Assembly: GCA_963666295.1 (NCBI GenBank)
Contig: OY762707.1
Location: forward strand, 1,240,001 to 1,304,000
DNA from: QZKY01 sp963666295
GTDB taxonomy: Bacteria; Pseudomonadota; Gammaproteobacteria; Burkholderiales; Burkholderiaceae_D
Reading direction: 5' to 3'
DNA: 64,000 bases
The notes under the pieces are model-generated. The model saw only the letters and a list, made by a program, of their open reading frames with translations, made no database searches and was not told the DNA's origin. Each line of letters opens with the position of its first letter. Position 1 is the stretch's first letter. A program made the position numbers and the translations under genes. Positions 25,848 to 34,887 of the stretch are shown here, one piece after another.

Positions 25848-25865
25848 ATTTGCTGCCTTAAAGTT

Positions 25866-25883
25866 CGACAGACTTTATTTGTT
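25866..25883 (+). repeat. 18-bp repeat CGACAGACTTTATTTGTT, copy 1
   Basis: Identical to 38254-38271. In this copy it also forms an imperfect inverted repeat with CAAACAAAGTTTGTC at 25904-25918. Confidence 0.6.
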
Positions 25884-25892
25884 GTGGCCACA

Positions 25893-26146
25893 GATGGTAA
25901 ACGCAAACAAAGTTTGTCAAGAATGATTGCTATAACTCATTGATTTATATAATGCTTTACTTTTGAAACTTGCATTTGAAAGTCTGTCATAACTTCTCGC
26001 AGAAAGAGGCGGCTCAAACTACCTAAGAATAAAGTCTGCCGGTTTTTAGTTCAAGTCGACTGAATTACATCAGAACCAGGTCAAAAACAATCCGGTCGGC
26101 CACCGACAAAATGACGGTGGAAATCGAAAAACATTTTGCTAAGCGG
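25893..26146 (+). repeat. Imperfect direct repeat, right copy
   Basis: Partner of 23460-23733. Shares GATGGTAAACGCAAA at its start and ATGACGGTGGAAATCGAAAA near its end. The central hairpin of the left copy is degraded here. Confidence 0.8.
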
Positions 26147-26497
26147 GTTTGGAAGGCTGGCCAGTCGATCCAGTTAGCGAGGGGGTGCTGAAAGAAGTCA
26201 CCCGTTGTTTGATGTTTGCTTCCTGAACCATAAAAATCACGGTAATTTGCAAGGAATCAAGGCATTGTTATCTCATTTTCGGCAATTATGCGAACCGTAA
26301 ATCGATAATTTATTCAATCAAAGCAGCGAGTTGGAGATTATTCAGTGGCCTTGCCTGTAGGTATGGCAACATGCCTGTTCCTGATCCTCAATTATCGGAT
26401 GGCGCGTAAAACCTCATCATTCATGGCGACGCGAATTGTAATTAGTCATTTGTTAGCGTTTAATCGTTTGATTGACATTCTCACAGCAGGTATTGAA

Positions 26498-27094
26498 ATG
26501 AACAAAATTTTAAAATTGGTATCTATCATCGTCATGTCTGTGACATTGAGTAGTTGCGGATATAACGACTTTCAGCGCATGGACGAAGCTTCCAAAGCAG
26601 CTTGGTCTGAAGTGGTAAATCAGTATCAAAGACGAGCCGACCTGATTCCAAATCTGGTTAACATCGTAAAAGGCTATGCAGCGCATGAAAAGGAAACGCT
26701 AGAATCCGTGGTCAAGGCACGCGCGGCGGCCACCAGCGTTCAAGTTACGACAGAATTGCTGAATAATCCGGTCGCCTTCAAGCAGTTCCAAGAAGCGCAA
26801 GGCGAACTTTCATCTGCACTATCTCGCCTCATGGTCACAGTCGAACGTTACCCTGATCTGAAAGCCAATCAGAATTTCCGCGATCTTCAGGCGCAACTAG
26901 AAGGCACGGAAAACCGTATTGCAGTCGCAAGACAGCGCTACATAAAGTCGATTGAACGCTATAACGTGCTGGCGCGGCAATTCCCGAGTAACCTGACAGC
27001 AAAGGTTTTTGGCTACAAAGTTAAGCCCGCCTTCACGGTTGAAAATGAAAAAGCGGTTTCAGCCGCGCCCAAAATCGATTTCGACAAAAAATAA
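26498..27094 (+). CDS. lemA: LemA-family lipoprotein
   Basis: 198 aa. A lipoprotein signal with lipobox LSSC at residues 17-20 is followed by the LemA fold: MDEASKAAWSEVVNQYQRRADLIPNLV, GYAAHEKETLESVVKARA, and the long helical repeat ending YNVLARQFPSNL. The family usually starts with a single transmembrane segment; here it is anchored as a lipoprotein. ATG 26498 is the natural start; the longer frame from 26345 lacks similarity. First gene of a lemA-TPM-TPM operon. The function of LemA is not firmly known. Confidence 0.9.
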   Translation: MNKILKLVSIIVMSVTLSSCGYNDFQRMDEASKAAWSEVVNQYQRRADLIPNLVNIVKGYAAHEKETLESVVKARAAATSVQVTTELLNNPVAFKQFQEAQGELSSALSRLMVTVERYPDLKANQNFRDLQAQLEGTENRIAVARQRYIKSIERYNVLARQFPSNLTAKVFGYKVKPAFTVENEKAVSAAPKIDFDKK

Positions 27095-27103
27095 ATTCTG
27101 TTC

Positions 27104-27829
27104 ATGAGACCTTTTCGCTTTCTGTTCCTGCTCTATGCAGCACTGCTGTTTACCAATGCAATGGCTCAGGAGTTAGCGCCAATTCCGCCGCTGAATGCCC
27201 GTGTGATGGATGCGGCTGGCGTGCTAAAGCCAGAGCAGCGAGCAAAACTGGAGAAAAAACTCCAGGCCCATGAGCAAAAGACAGGCAATCAGGTCGCTAT
27301 CCTGACCATCCCTGACCATCGTCCGGAAGCTATTGAGCAATACAGCATGCGTGTGGCAGAAAGCTGGAAGATCGGTCGCAAAGACATTGACGATGGCGTG
27401 ATTCTGATCATTTCAAAGAACGCCCGCAAAATGCGGCTGGAAGTCGGCTATGGCGCAGAAGGCGTCATCCCCGATGCCTATGCCAAACGCATCATTGATG
27501 AAGTGCTTGCCCCGTACTTTCGCAAAGGCGATTTCTACGGCGGCCTCAACGAAGCCACTACCGTCATTCACAAGCTCCTAAACGAAGAGCCGTTCCCCGA
27601 ACCGAAGAGAACAAAGAAAAGCCGCACGATGCCATCAAATCTGTTTTTCTTCATCGTTTTCTTTATCGTTATCATCCTGTACTCCAGTATTCGTCATGCC
27701 ATCCGGCGCTCGACCACGGTCTATGGGAATATTGGCGGCAGACATCACCACGGATATGGTGGTTACTACGGCGGTTTCGGAGGAGGCGGAGGCGGCTTTG
27801 GCGGTGGCGGCGCTTCGGGAGGTTGGTAA
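27104..27829 (+). CDS. TPM-domain protein (YgcG family) with glycine-rich C-terminus
   Basis: 241 aa. Signal peptide cleaved near AMA-QE; TPM domain (about 25-150) with NARVMDAAGVLKPEQRAKLE, GNQVAILTIPD and VGYGAEGVIPD; one transmembrane helix (about 180-198, FFFIVFFIVIILY); then a His/Gly/Tyr-rich tail ending GGGGASGGW, the hallmark of YgcG-type proteins. It starts 9 bp after lemA. The lemA/TPM pairing is widespread and implies a shared envelope role that is not defined. Confidence 0.9.
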   Translation: MRPFRFLFLLYAALLFTNAMAQELAPIPPLNARVMDAAGVLKPEQRAKLEKKLQAHEQKTGNQVAILTIPDHRPEAIEQYSMRVAESWKIGRKDIDDGVILIISKNARKMRLEVGYGAEGVIPDAYAKRIIDEVLAPYFRKGDFYGGLNEATTVIHKLLNEEPFPEPKRTKKSRTMPSNLFFFIVFFIVIILYSSIRHAIRRSTTVYGNIGGRHHHGYGGYYGGFGGGGGGFGGGGASGGW

Positions 27830-28329
27830 TGAACGTTTCTCAGCGACTTTTCAAACATCTTTTTACGACCAGGGGAAGCGCAAGGCGAGCCTTTCCCCCT
27901 GAAACACTAAAGGACATCGAGAATGTCATCACCGAAGGTGAAAACCAGCACCGAGCTGAAGTACGCCTTATTGTGGAACCAAGCCTCTCATTGGCTGATG
28001 TTCTGGCAAAACGGCATCCGCGACAGCGTGCAATAGCGCTATTTGCCGAATACGGCGTTTGGGATACCGAAGAAAACTGTGGCGTGCTGGTCTACGTCAA
28101 TTTAGCAGATCGCAAAGTCGAAATCGTACCAGACCGCGATGTTGCAAATCGTATTACGCCTGAGGAATGGAATGCGATCTGCCGCACCATGACGGATAAC
28201 TTTTCCAAGGGAAAATTCCGCGAAAGCACAGTTGCTGCGATCAAACAGTTGAATGCTCTGCTAGTCAAACACTACCCAGATACAGTTTCCCAAAAGAATC
28301 AGTTACCCAATCACCCTATTGTCCTGTAG
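27829..28329 (+). CDS. Second TPM-domain protein, soluble
   Basis: 166 aa. The TPM domain is recognisable from TLKDIENVITEGENQHRAEVRLIVE and YGVWDTEENCGVLVYVNLADRKVEIVPD, followed by WNAICRTMTDNFSKGKF. No signal peptide or membrane helix, so it is probably cytoplasmic or peripheral. The ATG at 27829 overlaps the previous stop by one base (TAATG), so translation is coupled. This three-gene order lemA-TPM(TM)-TPM(soluble) is common in betaproteobacteria. Confidence 0.85.
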   Translation: MNVSQRLFKHLFTTRGSARRAFPPETLKDIENVITEGENQHRAEVRLIVEPSLSLADVLAKRHPRQRAIALFAEYGVWDTEENCGVLVYVNLADRKVEIVPDRDVANRITPEEWNAICRTMTDNFSKGKFRESTVAAIKQLNALLVKHYPDTVSQKNQLPNHPIVL

Positions 28330-28457
28330 GTGAGCGGAAAGTTTGATTCACAAATAAACAACGCAGTGTTGGCGCTGACCGAAAACAGGAGTGAACCAGA
28401 GCGCGTCTGTATGTCATAAAGTTTGTCTTGTCCGATCACAAGCAAACAGGAAAAGTC

Positions 28458-28595
28458 ATGGAGCAAACCAAAATTACTGTAAAAATTTACGGCCCCTTGT
28501 TGACGGCTTTCGATAAGCAGTTAAGCCGTATGTTTATAAAGCGAGATTCCTCCCAGAGCAGCATCAGCGTCATACCCTTGCGACGCAGTTCATGA
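28458..28595 (+). pseudogene. Truncated small conserved gene interrupted by IS21 remnant
   Basis: The frame from ATG 28458 reads MEQTKITVKIYGPLLTAFDK and continues through QLSRMFIKRD, with AGGAAAAG just upstream. This opening resembles a conserved hypothetical family that I know from accessory regions. After about 30 residues it runs into sequence antisense to an istA fragment and stops at 28595, so the original gene was cut by the IS21 insertion. Identity of the family is from memory and uncertain. Confidence 0.45.
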
Positions 28596-28754
28596 TGTAC
28601 ACGGACATGGTCGGGCTGCACCTGAGTTCGCGGCCGCAGCCAGACCAACATACTTGGTTACCACGCCTTTGGACAGGCCGAGTGATCGAGCAATTTGCTC
28701 ATGCGAGAGCTTGGCGTCAAGCTTCAAACGCAATACGTCTTTGATTTTACGCAT
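28540..28754 (-). pseudogene. IS21-family istA transposase remnant with internal deletion
   Basis: From ATG 28754 the minus strand reads MRKIKDVLRLKLDAKLSHEQ and IARSLGLSKGVVTKYVG, the N-terminal helix-turn-helix of IstA. After LAAAA it jumps, with a frame change, to VQPDHVRVHHELRRKGMTLM and LLWEE, which in complete IstA lies much later. The rest of istA and all of istB are missing, so it is inactive. Confidence 0.8.
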
Positions 28755-28950
28755 AGGAATCCTTTGCGCGGGTATGCTGTCTCCAGATAAAAATCTGGCA
28801 GCGTACCCGCTCGGTTGCTTCTATGCGCAACACCGTCACACCAGCGTACGACATCGTTCCGGTATCGTGACCGATCATTCCGGAAAACCCAAAAAATCGG
28901 TCACCTTCGACCGGAATCACCGGTCACGTTGACCCGGAATACCCACCTGA
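28755..28950. mobile_element. Terminal region of the IS21-family remnant
   Basis: Contains several copies of the CCGGAAT/GACCG motif (TGACCGATCATTCCGGAAA, GACCGGAATCACCGGTCAC, GACCCGGAATACCCA), the multiple terminal repeats that IS21 elements carry outside istA. The outer end is probably near 28946. No other feature is seen up to 28990. Confidence 0.6.
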
Positions 28951-28993
28951 TAAAAGGGCTCGCACTGCGAACCATCTCTCAACGGCGGCAACT

Positions 28994-29040
28994 CGGCCAA
29001 AGCCGCCCTTGGACTTGGCTACCGTGACCGGCAAAGTCCG
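28994..29040. repeat. 47-bp inverted repeat, left copy (pair with 36479-36525)
   Basis: The reverse complement matches 36479-36525 at 44 of 47 positions and includes the block GCCAAGTCCAAGGGCGGCTTT. The pair brackets the autotransporter-recombinase region of 7.4 kb. Confidence 0.85.
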
Positions 29041-29231
29041 CCCCATTGCGGACATCAGACCCGCCAATCAGGGCCGTGCGGCCGCACACGCTTCAATACT
29101 ACAAAAGCAACACTTTCCGGTGCGAAATTGTTGTTTTTTCGCAAATTGTCAGTGTGGCAACGATTTTCTGGTGGGTGTGAATTAAACTAAGTCTTGCTTA
29201 AACGTCACCAATCTTTTTGGAGCATAAATTA

Positions 29232-31316
29232 ATGAAAACAACTTCCTCCAACACGCTTCAAAAATTCGCCTTGCGCCCAATAGCACTTGCAATATCCCTG
29301 CTTGCCTTAAACGCAGCAGTACCTGTATTTGCGCAGGAAGCCCCTGCTGGAAGCGGGATATTTCAACTCAACATGGATGAAGATGAATCTTATGCCAACG
29401 GGGTTTCAGCAGATGGAACAGTCGTGGTCGGTGATTACTATAAAGATTCTCTTAACCACGCTTTCCGCTGGACAAGCAGTGGCATGACCGACCTCGGCAC
29501 TCTAGGTGGAACTGACGCATATGCAAAAGACGTTTCAGCCGATGGTTCAGTTATTGTTGGGCATAGCGGCACCGGATTGACCACTCAGGCCTTTCGCTGG
29601 ACAAGCGGTAGCATGCTTGGCCTTGGCATCATGGGTACGGCTTCATACGCCAATGGTGTTTCGGCTGATGGTAATGTGGTTGTAGGTTACAACCAAGATA
29701 CAATACATGAGGCTTTTCGCTGGGTTAAAAATGATGTTGGTGAATCTGGCACCATGTATAACCTTGTTTTTGACATCTTTTATGATCCAGATAACCGCTT
29801 GCATTCACGGGCCGAAGCAGCCTCTGAAGATGGCTCTGTTGTCGTGGGTTACGCCTACGATACGTCCTACACTCAGTTTCAAGCTTTCCGCTGGGTCAAA
29901 AATGACGTTGGTGAATCTGGCACGGCAATAAGTCTCGGCACTTTGGGCGGAGTACGAACTCTTGCTAAAGATGTTTCTAATGACGGTACGGTAGTCGTAG
30001 GCTACAGCTACCTGGCGGACTCCACAAATTACCACGCTTTCCGCTGGGTGGAAGGTGCCACTACTGGTATTGGCAGCAACCCGGAAATGTTCGACCTCGG
30101 AACACTCGGCGGAAATACTTCATATGCCCACGGTGTTTCTGCCGATGGTGCTGTTGTTGTAGGTGAAAGCCACACAGGTTCAGCATACCGTGCATTTCGC
30201 TGGGTTAAGGATGCAGAAGGTGAAACAGGCACCATGCAAAGCGTCGAAGACTGGTTGCGTGACGCCGGCGTTACAGTTGAAACCGACATTACACGCAGTG
30301 CTAATGCCACTAACAGCGACGGCAGTGTGGTTGTCGGCTATTTGCAGGGTGACCTCGCGTTTATTGCTCGTGTAAGCGAGGGAGGTAGCGGTCTGGTCAC
30401 TGTCGAGGACTTGCAAGAAAGCTTGGGAGTAACTGCTTCCAGTGGCAATATGGCGCTTGGATCTTCAAACTTGGTTATAAGTGGCGCACATAGCCGCCCA
30501 TTGATGCGCCGCGTGGATGCCAACAAGAATGCGTTCTGGGTTGCCGGTGACGTAGGGCAGGATAATCACGGTGAACGTGGCGGTGATCTTGGTCTTGCAG
30601 AAGTTGGCATTGGCCGCAACTTCGGTTGCACTCAGTTGAACGCGGCAATTGGTCATACTTGGGCAAACCAAGACCTCGTTAACGGCGGTAGTGCTGACGT
30701 AGACGGTACTTACCTGCTGGCTGAAGCGTTAATTCCGGTAAAGGGTAGTGTCTGGCTGACGCTAGGTGGCTATTACCATTGGGGTAATGCTGACTTGCGT
30801 CGCGGTTACGACAATGGTGGCACACCAGATTATTCCGCCGGTAGCCCAGATATGAATACTTGGAGCATACGCGCCCGTCTGGACGCTGAAAACGCCTTTG
30901 CCGCTGGCAGTATTGGTTTCAGCCCGTATGCTGACCTAAGCTATACAAAAGCTAAGCTGGATGCTTATACGGAAACCGGTGGTGGCTTTCCGGCAACATT
31001 TGACGAGCGGACAGACAAGGCAACCGAACTGCGTCTGGGTGTAAATGCAGCCAAAACCTTGAGTGGCGGCATGACGTTGCTAGGCACACTGGAAGCAGCA
31101 CACCGCTTTGAAGATGATGGTGCAATCACGTCAGGCGAAGTCATTGGCCTCTCTTCCTTTAGCTTCTCTAACACTTATGACCGTAACTGGTGGCGCCTTG
31201 GTATTGGTATGGAGGGCAAAGTGGGCGCAGGCCAACTTTCAGTCATGGTCAATGGCACGACCAAGGGCGAAGTACCAAGTGCATGGTTGGCAGCAAACTG
31301 GATCATGCCATTCTAA
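29232..31316 (+). CDS. HAF-repeat autotransporter, copy 1
   Basis: 694 aa surface protein. Long signal peptide cleaved near VFA-QE. The passenger (about 30-390) consists of seven HAF-type repeats of the form GTLGG...A.(D/G)VSADG.VVVG...AFRW, expected to fold as a beta-propeller-like or beta-helical unit. Residues from about 430 form the autotransporter beta-barrel, with a terminal WIMPF for outer-membrane insertion. ATG 29232 has GGAG 9 bp upstream. The C-terminal barrel is clearly homologous to that of 32395-34527. Ligand and role unknown; adhesin-like display is inferred. Confidence 0.88.
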   Translation: MKTTSSNTLQKFALRPIALAISLLALNAAVPVFAQEAPAGSGIFQLNMDEDESYANGVSADGTVVVGDYYKDSLNHAFRWTSSGMTDLGTLGGTDAYAKDVSADGSVIVGHSGTGLTTQAFRWTSGSMLGLGIMGTASYANGVSADGNVVVGYNQDTIHEAFRWVKNDVGESGTMYNLVFDIFYDPDNRLHSRAEAASEDGSVVVGYAYDTSYTQFQAFRWVKNDVGESGTAISLGTLGGVRTLAKDVSNDGTVVVGYSYLADSTNYHAFRWVEGATTGIGSNPEMFDLGTLGGNTSYAHGVSADGAVVVGESHTGSAYRAFRWVKDAEGETGTMQSVEDWLRDAGVTVETDITRSANATNSDGSVVVGYLQGDLAFIARVSEGGSGLVTVEDLQESLGVTASSGNMALGSSNLVISGAHSRPLMRRVDANKNAFWVAGDVGQDNHGERGGDLGLAEVGIGRNFGCTQLNAAIGHTWANQDLVNGGSADVDGTYLLAEALIPVKGSVWLTLGGYYHWGNADLRRGYDNGGTPDYSAGSPDMNTWSIRARLDAENAFAAGSIGFSPYADLSYTKAKLDAYTETGGGFPATFDERTDKATELRLGVNAAKTLSGGMTLLGTLEAAHRFEDDGAITSGEVIGLSSFSFSNTYDRNWWRLGIGMEGKVGAGQLSVMVNGTTKGEVPSAWLAANWIMPF

Positions 31317-31335
31317 TTTGACACTATTCAATCAA

Positions 31336-31371
31336 AAGCGCCCGTTGCTTTGCAGCACGGGCGTTTTTTAT
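31336..31371 (+). terminator. Terminator of HAF autotransporter copy 1
   Basis: GCGCCCGTTGC/GCAGCACGGGCGT hairpin followed by TTTTTTA, 20 bp after the stop. Confidence 0.85.
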
Positions 31372-31493
31372 GTGTGTTTAATCCGGGTTTTCAATATGCC
31401 TTCAAGAAATCGAAAGGACAGCTTCTGGCCGAACTTACCCGGTGATGGCAGCAGAGATAAAGGTCTGCTTTGCTTCTTATGATGGTCGTTGAG

Positions 31494-31511
31494 TCATCTG
31501 AACAATAAATA
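31494..31511 (+). repeat. 18-bp direct repeat TCATCTGAACAATAAATA, copy 1
   Basis: Matches 34854-34871 at 17 of 18 positions in the same orientation. The pair encloses the recombinase gene and autotransporter copy 2, so attachment-site ends are possible. AT-rich composition means chance is not excluded. Confidence 0.4.
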
Positions 31512-31587
31512 TTTGCGCCGGAGCGAAACGTTATATTTCCGTAAATCACAGAATGGGACTCCTTTCATACCTTGATGGAGGTATCCC

Positions 31588-32214
31588 ATGACTTTGAACC
31601 AAAATCACACCAACGCTGCCACTTCCTGGAACAAAGGGAAACTAATCGGCCAGAAAGCACCGCTGAAGCTAAAAGACATCTTGGCTATCAGAATACGCCT
31701 ACAGCTCGAACACAAAGCAAGAGATCTGGCGTTATTCAATTTGGCAATTGATAGCAAGTTGAGGGGCTGCGATCTTGTTGGCCTTCGAGTCAGCGATATA
31801 TCGCAAGGTGGACATATCCTGCCAAGAGCCGTCGTCATGCAGGACAAAACAAAGCGTCCGGTGCAATTTGAAATAACCGAGCAAACGCGCCTTTCGATTG
31901 AATCCTGGATCGCCCAGGCCCAACTTGCAGGTAGCCAGCACCTTTTCCCCAGTCGGTTAAATGCATCACCTCATTTGTCCACACGGCAGTACGCACGGAT
32001 CGTTAAATCGTGGGTAATGTCTGTTGGCCTGAATCCATCGGCTTACGGGACTCATACAATGAGGCGAACAAAGGCAACGCTTATCTACAGAAAAACCAAG
32101 AATCTTCGAGCAGTGCAGATATTGCTGGGCCACACAAAGCTCGAAAGTACAGTGAGGTATCTTGGCGTAGAAGTGGACGATGCTCTCGAAATTTCCGAGC
32201 AAATTGAGGTGTAA
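31588..32214 (+). CDS. Tyrosine recombinase (short, catalytic domain only)
   Basis: 208 aa phage-integrase-fold recombinase lacking the N-terminal SAM-like core-binding domain. The catalytic set is visible: Arg in DSKLRGCDLVGLRV, Lys in the QDKTKRP beta-turn, His-x-x-Arg in YGTHTMRRTKATLIY, His in ILLGHTKLESTVRYLG with the nucleophile Tyr. Short recombinases of this kind occur widely in proteobacterial accessory regions. ATG follows GGAGG by about 6 bp. It lies between two convergent HAF autotransporters. Substrate sites are unknown. Confidence 0.88.
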   Translation: MTLNQNHTNAATSWNKGKLIGQKAPLKLKDILAIRIRLQLEHKARDLALFNLAIDSKLRGCDLVGLRVSDISQGGHILPRAVVMQDKTKRPVQFEITEQTRLSIESWIAQAQLAGSQHLFPSRLNASPHLSTRQYARIVKSWVMSVGLNPSAYGTHTMRRTKATLIYRKTKNLRAVQILLGHTKLESTVRYLGVEVDDALEISEQIEV

Positions 32215-32219
32215 TTATT

Positions 32220-32250
32220 CAGCCGGTGACGCCTTTGGTGTCTACCGGCT
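32220..32250 (+). terminator. Possible terminator after the recombinase gene
   Basis: AGCCGGT/ACCGGCT stem with a 17-nt loop immediately after the stop, without a good T run. May be a weak terminator. Confidence 0.35.
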
Positions 32251-32341
32251 GTTCCGCTCTAAAAAAGCAGACCTTGGCCTCAGCAGCCCTCACGGGGCAA
32301 GTTCGGCCAAAAGCGGAAGTTCGCAATTTATGCTTGACCAA

Positions 32342-32370
32342 TAAAAAAGGCGGGAAATCCCGCCTTTTAC
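32342..32370 (-). terminator. Terminator of HAF autotransporter copy 2
   Basis: AAAAAAGGCGGGA/TCCCGCCTTTT hairpin, 25 bp after the stop of the minus-strand gene; symmetric A and T runs allow use in both directions. Confidence 0.88.
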
Positions 32371-32394
32371 TCAAGTAATGCGTTTAGGCATAAA

Positions 32395-34527
32395 TCAGAA
32401 CGGCACCCTGTAGCTGGCAGCCAACCAATAGTCCAGACCATTCGACTGTGTAGTGCCATTGAGCATCACCGACACGGTGCCGTCACCCAGCTTGCCATCC
32501 ACGCCTGCGCCAACGCGCAACCAGTTGCGCTTGTAGTCCACACTCTCAATCGTAGTGGCTAGTACGCCTGGCACAGTAACGGACGCATTAGCCCCCTTGT
32601 CGTTGAAGAGGTGTGCACCTTCAACGCGACCCAATAAGTTCAGCTTGTCATCCAGTTTGTGCACCATGTCCAGACCAATGCGCGCTGCAGTTGTATGCTC
32701 GTCCCTGTCCCCCCATGTTGCAGGAAAGCCTCCATCCGTTTCGGTATAACCATCTACCTTGGACTTGGTGTAGGAGATGCTGGCATATGGCGTAAAGGCT
32801 GTCTTGCCTTTCTCGACAGCATTCAGCCAGTCAAAGCGTACACGAACAGAATAGGTGTTGGCATCTGGATTGCCGGTGGAATAATCTGGGTTACCCGCAT
32901 TGTCATAACCACGTTTGATTTCAGCATCACCCCAGTGGTAGTAGGCACTCAAGGTCGCATACAGTGGCGTGCCTTTCACCTTCGCAATCAGCTCCGGCAT
33001 GATATAGGTGCCATCCACACGAGTCAGGCCATCATAGACAGTGTCTTGTCTGCTATAGGTGCGGCCCAGCGCCACCTTGACCATGACATCGTCGTTAATG
33101 CCATGCGCAATGCCAATCTCTCCCAGCCCAGACCTACCGCTCAGATCCTCGCTTTCCATATGGCCAACATCACCCGCTACCCAGAAATCCTGCTTGCTTT
33201 CTGTGAGTAATCCACGCATCGGATTGCTGTGCGCGCCGTGCATGATCAAGCTTGCTGTTTGCATACCAACGGATGACACACCGGAAGATTCACCCAAGCT
33301 ACTCATGTATTCTTCCGTATCGACCATACCTGAGCCTGCGCGAGCAATGAAGGCTTGGTCATTGTGAAGTACCCCCACGATGACGCTGCCATCGACGTTA
33401 GTAGCATTGGCTCGATATGTTTTCACTGCATCCGGGTTTACGGTAACGCCGCTAGTAGTTAGCCATTCCTCTATTGACTGCATACCAGTGGCTTGTGTCC
33501 AGCGCATAGCACGGTATGCATTGCCAGCAGCACCATCGTTTGCTTGGCCAACAACCACATCCCCTGCTGAGTTGACGCCGCTAGCAACAGAATAGTTGCC
33601 ACCGTTTAATGTGCCTAGGCTTACCATGCCTGTAGCATCAGTCCAGCTAAATGCACGATAACCGTCAGTGCTATTGGACCATCCAACAACCAGATTGCCA
33701 GCGGCATTAACTCCTTCAGCAGAAGAACGATCGCCGCCACTTAATACCCCCAGGCTTACCATGCCAGTGGCCTCAGTCCAACGGAATGCACGTTCCTGAT
33801 TGCTTGCAGCACCATCATAGGCTTTACCCACAATCACATCACCCGCAGAATTGACGCCGCTGGCCTCAGAATTCGAGCCTCCATTCAATGTGCCTAGGCT
33901 TATCATGCCTGTAGCCTCTGTCCATCGGAACGCGTATTGGTGGCTGTCGCCATCATTGGCAGTACCCACGACCACATCGCCGGCGGCATTGACGTCTCTG
34001 GCAGAAGAGTAGGTGCCACCGCTTAATATCCCCAGGCTTACCATGCCTGTTGCATCTGTCCAACGGAATGCGCGACTTTGGTTGCTTGCGTCGCCATCAT
34101 GGGCTTGACCAACGACCACGTCTCCAGTTGTATTAACGCCCCAGGCAGACGAATAGTTGCCACCATTCAATGTCCCTAGGCTTACCATGCCCCCGGTTGA
34201 AGTCCAGATAAATGCGCGACTCGCATTTCCTGCAGCGCCATCATAGGAATAGCCCACGATCACATCACCAATGGCATTGATGCCGAAGGCCTCAGAATAT
34301 TCTCCACCGTTCAATGCGCCAATCTCGGTCAGGCTAGGGTCTACAAGTTGCGCACCGGCTGGCGCACAAGACATGCCAAGCGACAATGCAATAAGCAGCG
34401 GCAATGGCCGTAGTACAAAAGTTAGTCTCTTGCTAATTGCCATTACGCCTGCACAGCTCGAACTGTTTTGACGGGACTCAACGCATGAAGCGTCCATTGT
34501 TTTTTTAGTGTTTGTTATCAAATTCAT
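32395..34527 (-). CDS. HAF-repeat autotransporter, copy 2
   Basis: 710 aa surface protein. An extended signal region (about 60 residues, hydrophobic core LTFVLRPLPLLIALSLGM, cleavage near AGA-QL) precedes seven HAF-type repeats G.LNGG..S.A.GVN..GDVVVG..(N/Y)DG..A.RAFRW. The C-terminal 270 residues are the autotransporter barrel ending YRVPF. GAGGA lies 9 bp before ATG 34527. The passenger repeats differ from copy 1, but the barrels and the linker (IEEWL..SGVTV; SLI.HGAHS.PM) align well. Faces copy 1 with the recombinase between them. Confidence 0.88.
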   Translation of the reverse strand: MNLITNTKKTMDASCVESRQNSSSCAGVMAISKRLTFVLRPLPLLIALSLGMSCAPAGAQLVDPSLTEIGALNGGEYSEAFGINAIGDVIVGYSYDGAAGNASRAFIWTSTGGMVSLGTLNGGNYSSAWGVNTTGDVVVGQAHDGDASNQSRAFRWTDATGMVSLGILSGGTYSSARDVNAAGDVVVGTANDGDSHQYAFRWTEATGMISLGTLNGGSNSEASGVNSAGDVIVGKAYDGAASNQERAFRWTEATGMVSLGVLSGGDRSSAEGVNAAGNLVVGWSNSTDGYRAFSWTDATGMVSLGTLNGGNYSVASGVNSAGDVVVGQANDGAAGNAYRAMRWTQATGMQSIEEWLTTSGVTVNPDAVKTYRANATNVDGSVIVGVLHNDQAFIARAGSGMVDTEEYMSSLGESSGVSSVGMQTASLIMHGAHSNPMRGLLTESKQDFWVAGDVGHMESEDLSGRSGLGEIGIAHGINDDVMVKVALGRTYSRQDTVYDGLTRVDGTYIMPELIAKVKGTPLYATLSAYYHWGDAEIKRGYDNAGNPDYSTGNPDANTYSVRVRFDWLNAVEKGKTAFTPYASISYTKSKVDGYTETDGGFPATWGDRDEHTTAARIGLDMVHKLDDKLNLLGRVEGAHLFNDKGANASVTVPGVLATTIESVDYKRNWLRVGAGVDGKLGDGTVSVMLNGTTQSNGLDYWLAASYRVPF

Positions 34528-34887
34528 CTAAACTATCCTCATGCGGAAGCATTTAAAAAACTTATCGAAATAGATCTTAAGCCTGTGATGACATAACATC
34601 ACCTTCCAACCGTTGGTTGATAAAACATCAAAACCAATGCTAAGAAAATAATATTTCAAAGTGGAAAAAAATTAGTTTAGAAAGGTAAATCTGGGAGGAA
34701 AAAAACGACTATTTGACCTTTCTGTTGTTGGCAATCCACAAACTTTTTTCCTCTGACCAAGAATTTCTAGTTTGACTGATAAACAAAGTTAGGCAGTCAC
34801 TTAAGCAGGTTATGTGGCAAACGCCTTATCTACTCGTCTACCTGCGTGCTATATCATCTGAAGAATAAATAAATGACTGCAATGGGT
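34528..34887. other. AT-rich region upstream of autotransporter copy 2, no gene
   Basis: 360 bp of low-GC sequence up to the IS1182 left end. It presumably holds the promoter of the autotransporter. I see no RNA gene or convincing operator, only the 18-bp repeat at 34854-34871. Confidence 0.5.
34854..34871 (+). repeat. 18-bp direct repeat TCATCTGAAGAATAAATA, copy 2
   Basis: One mismatch to 31494-31511. It lies 16 bp before the left end of IS element A. Confidence 0.4.

Noticed and set aside
26345..26497. Longer N-terminus for the LemA protein
   Set aside because: The extension is not conserved in sequence type, and a lipoprotein signal begins exactly at ATG 26498.
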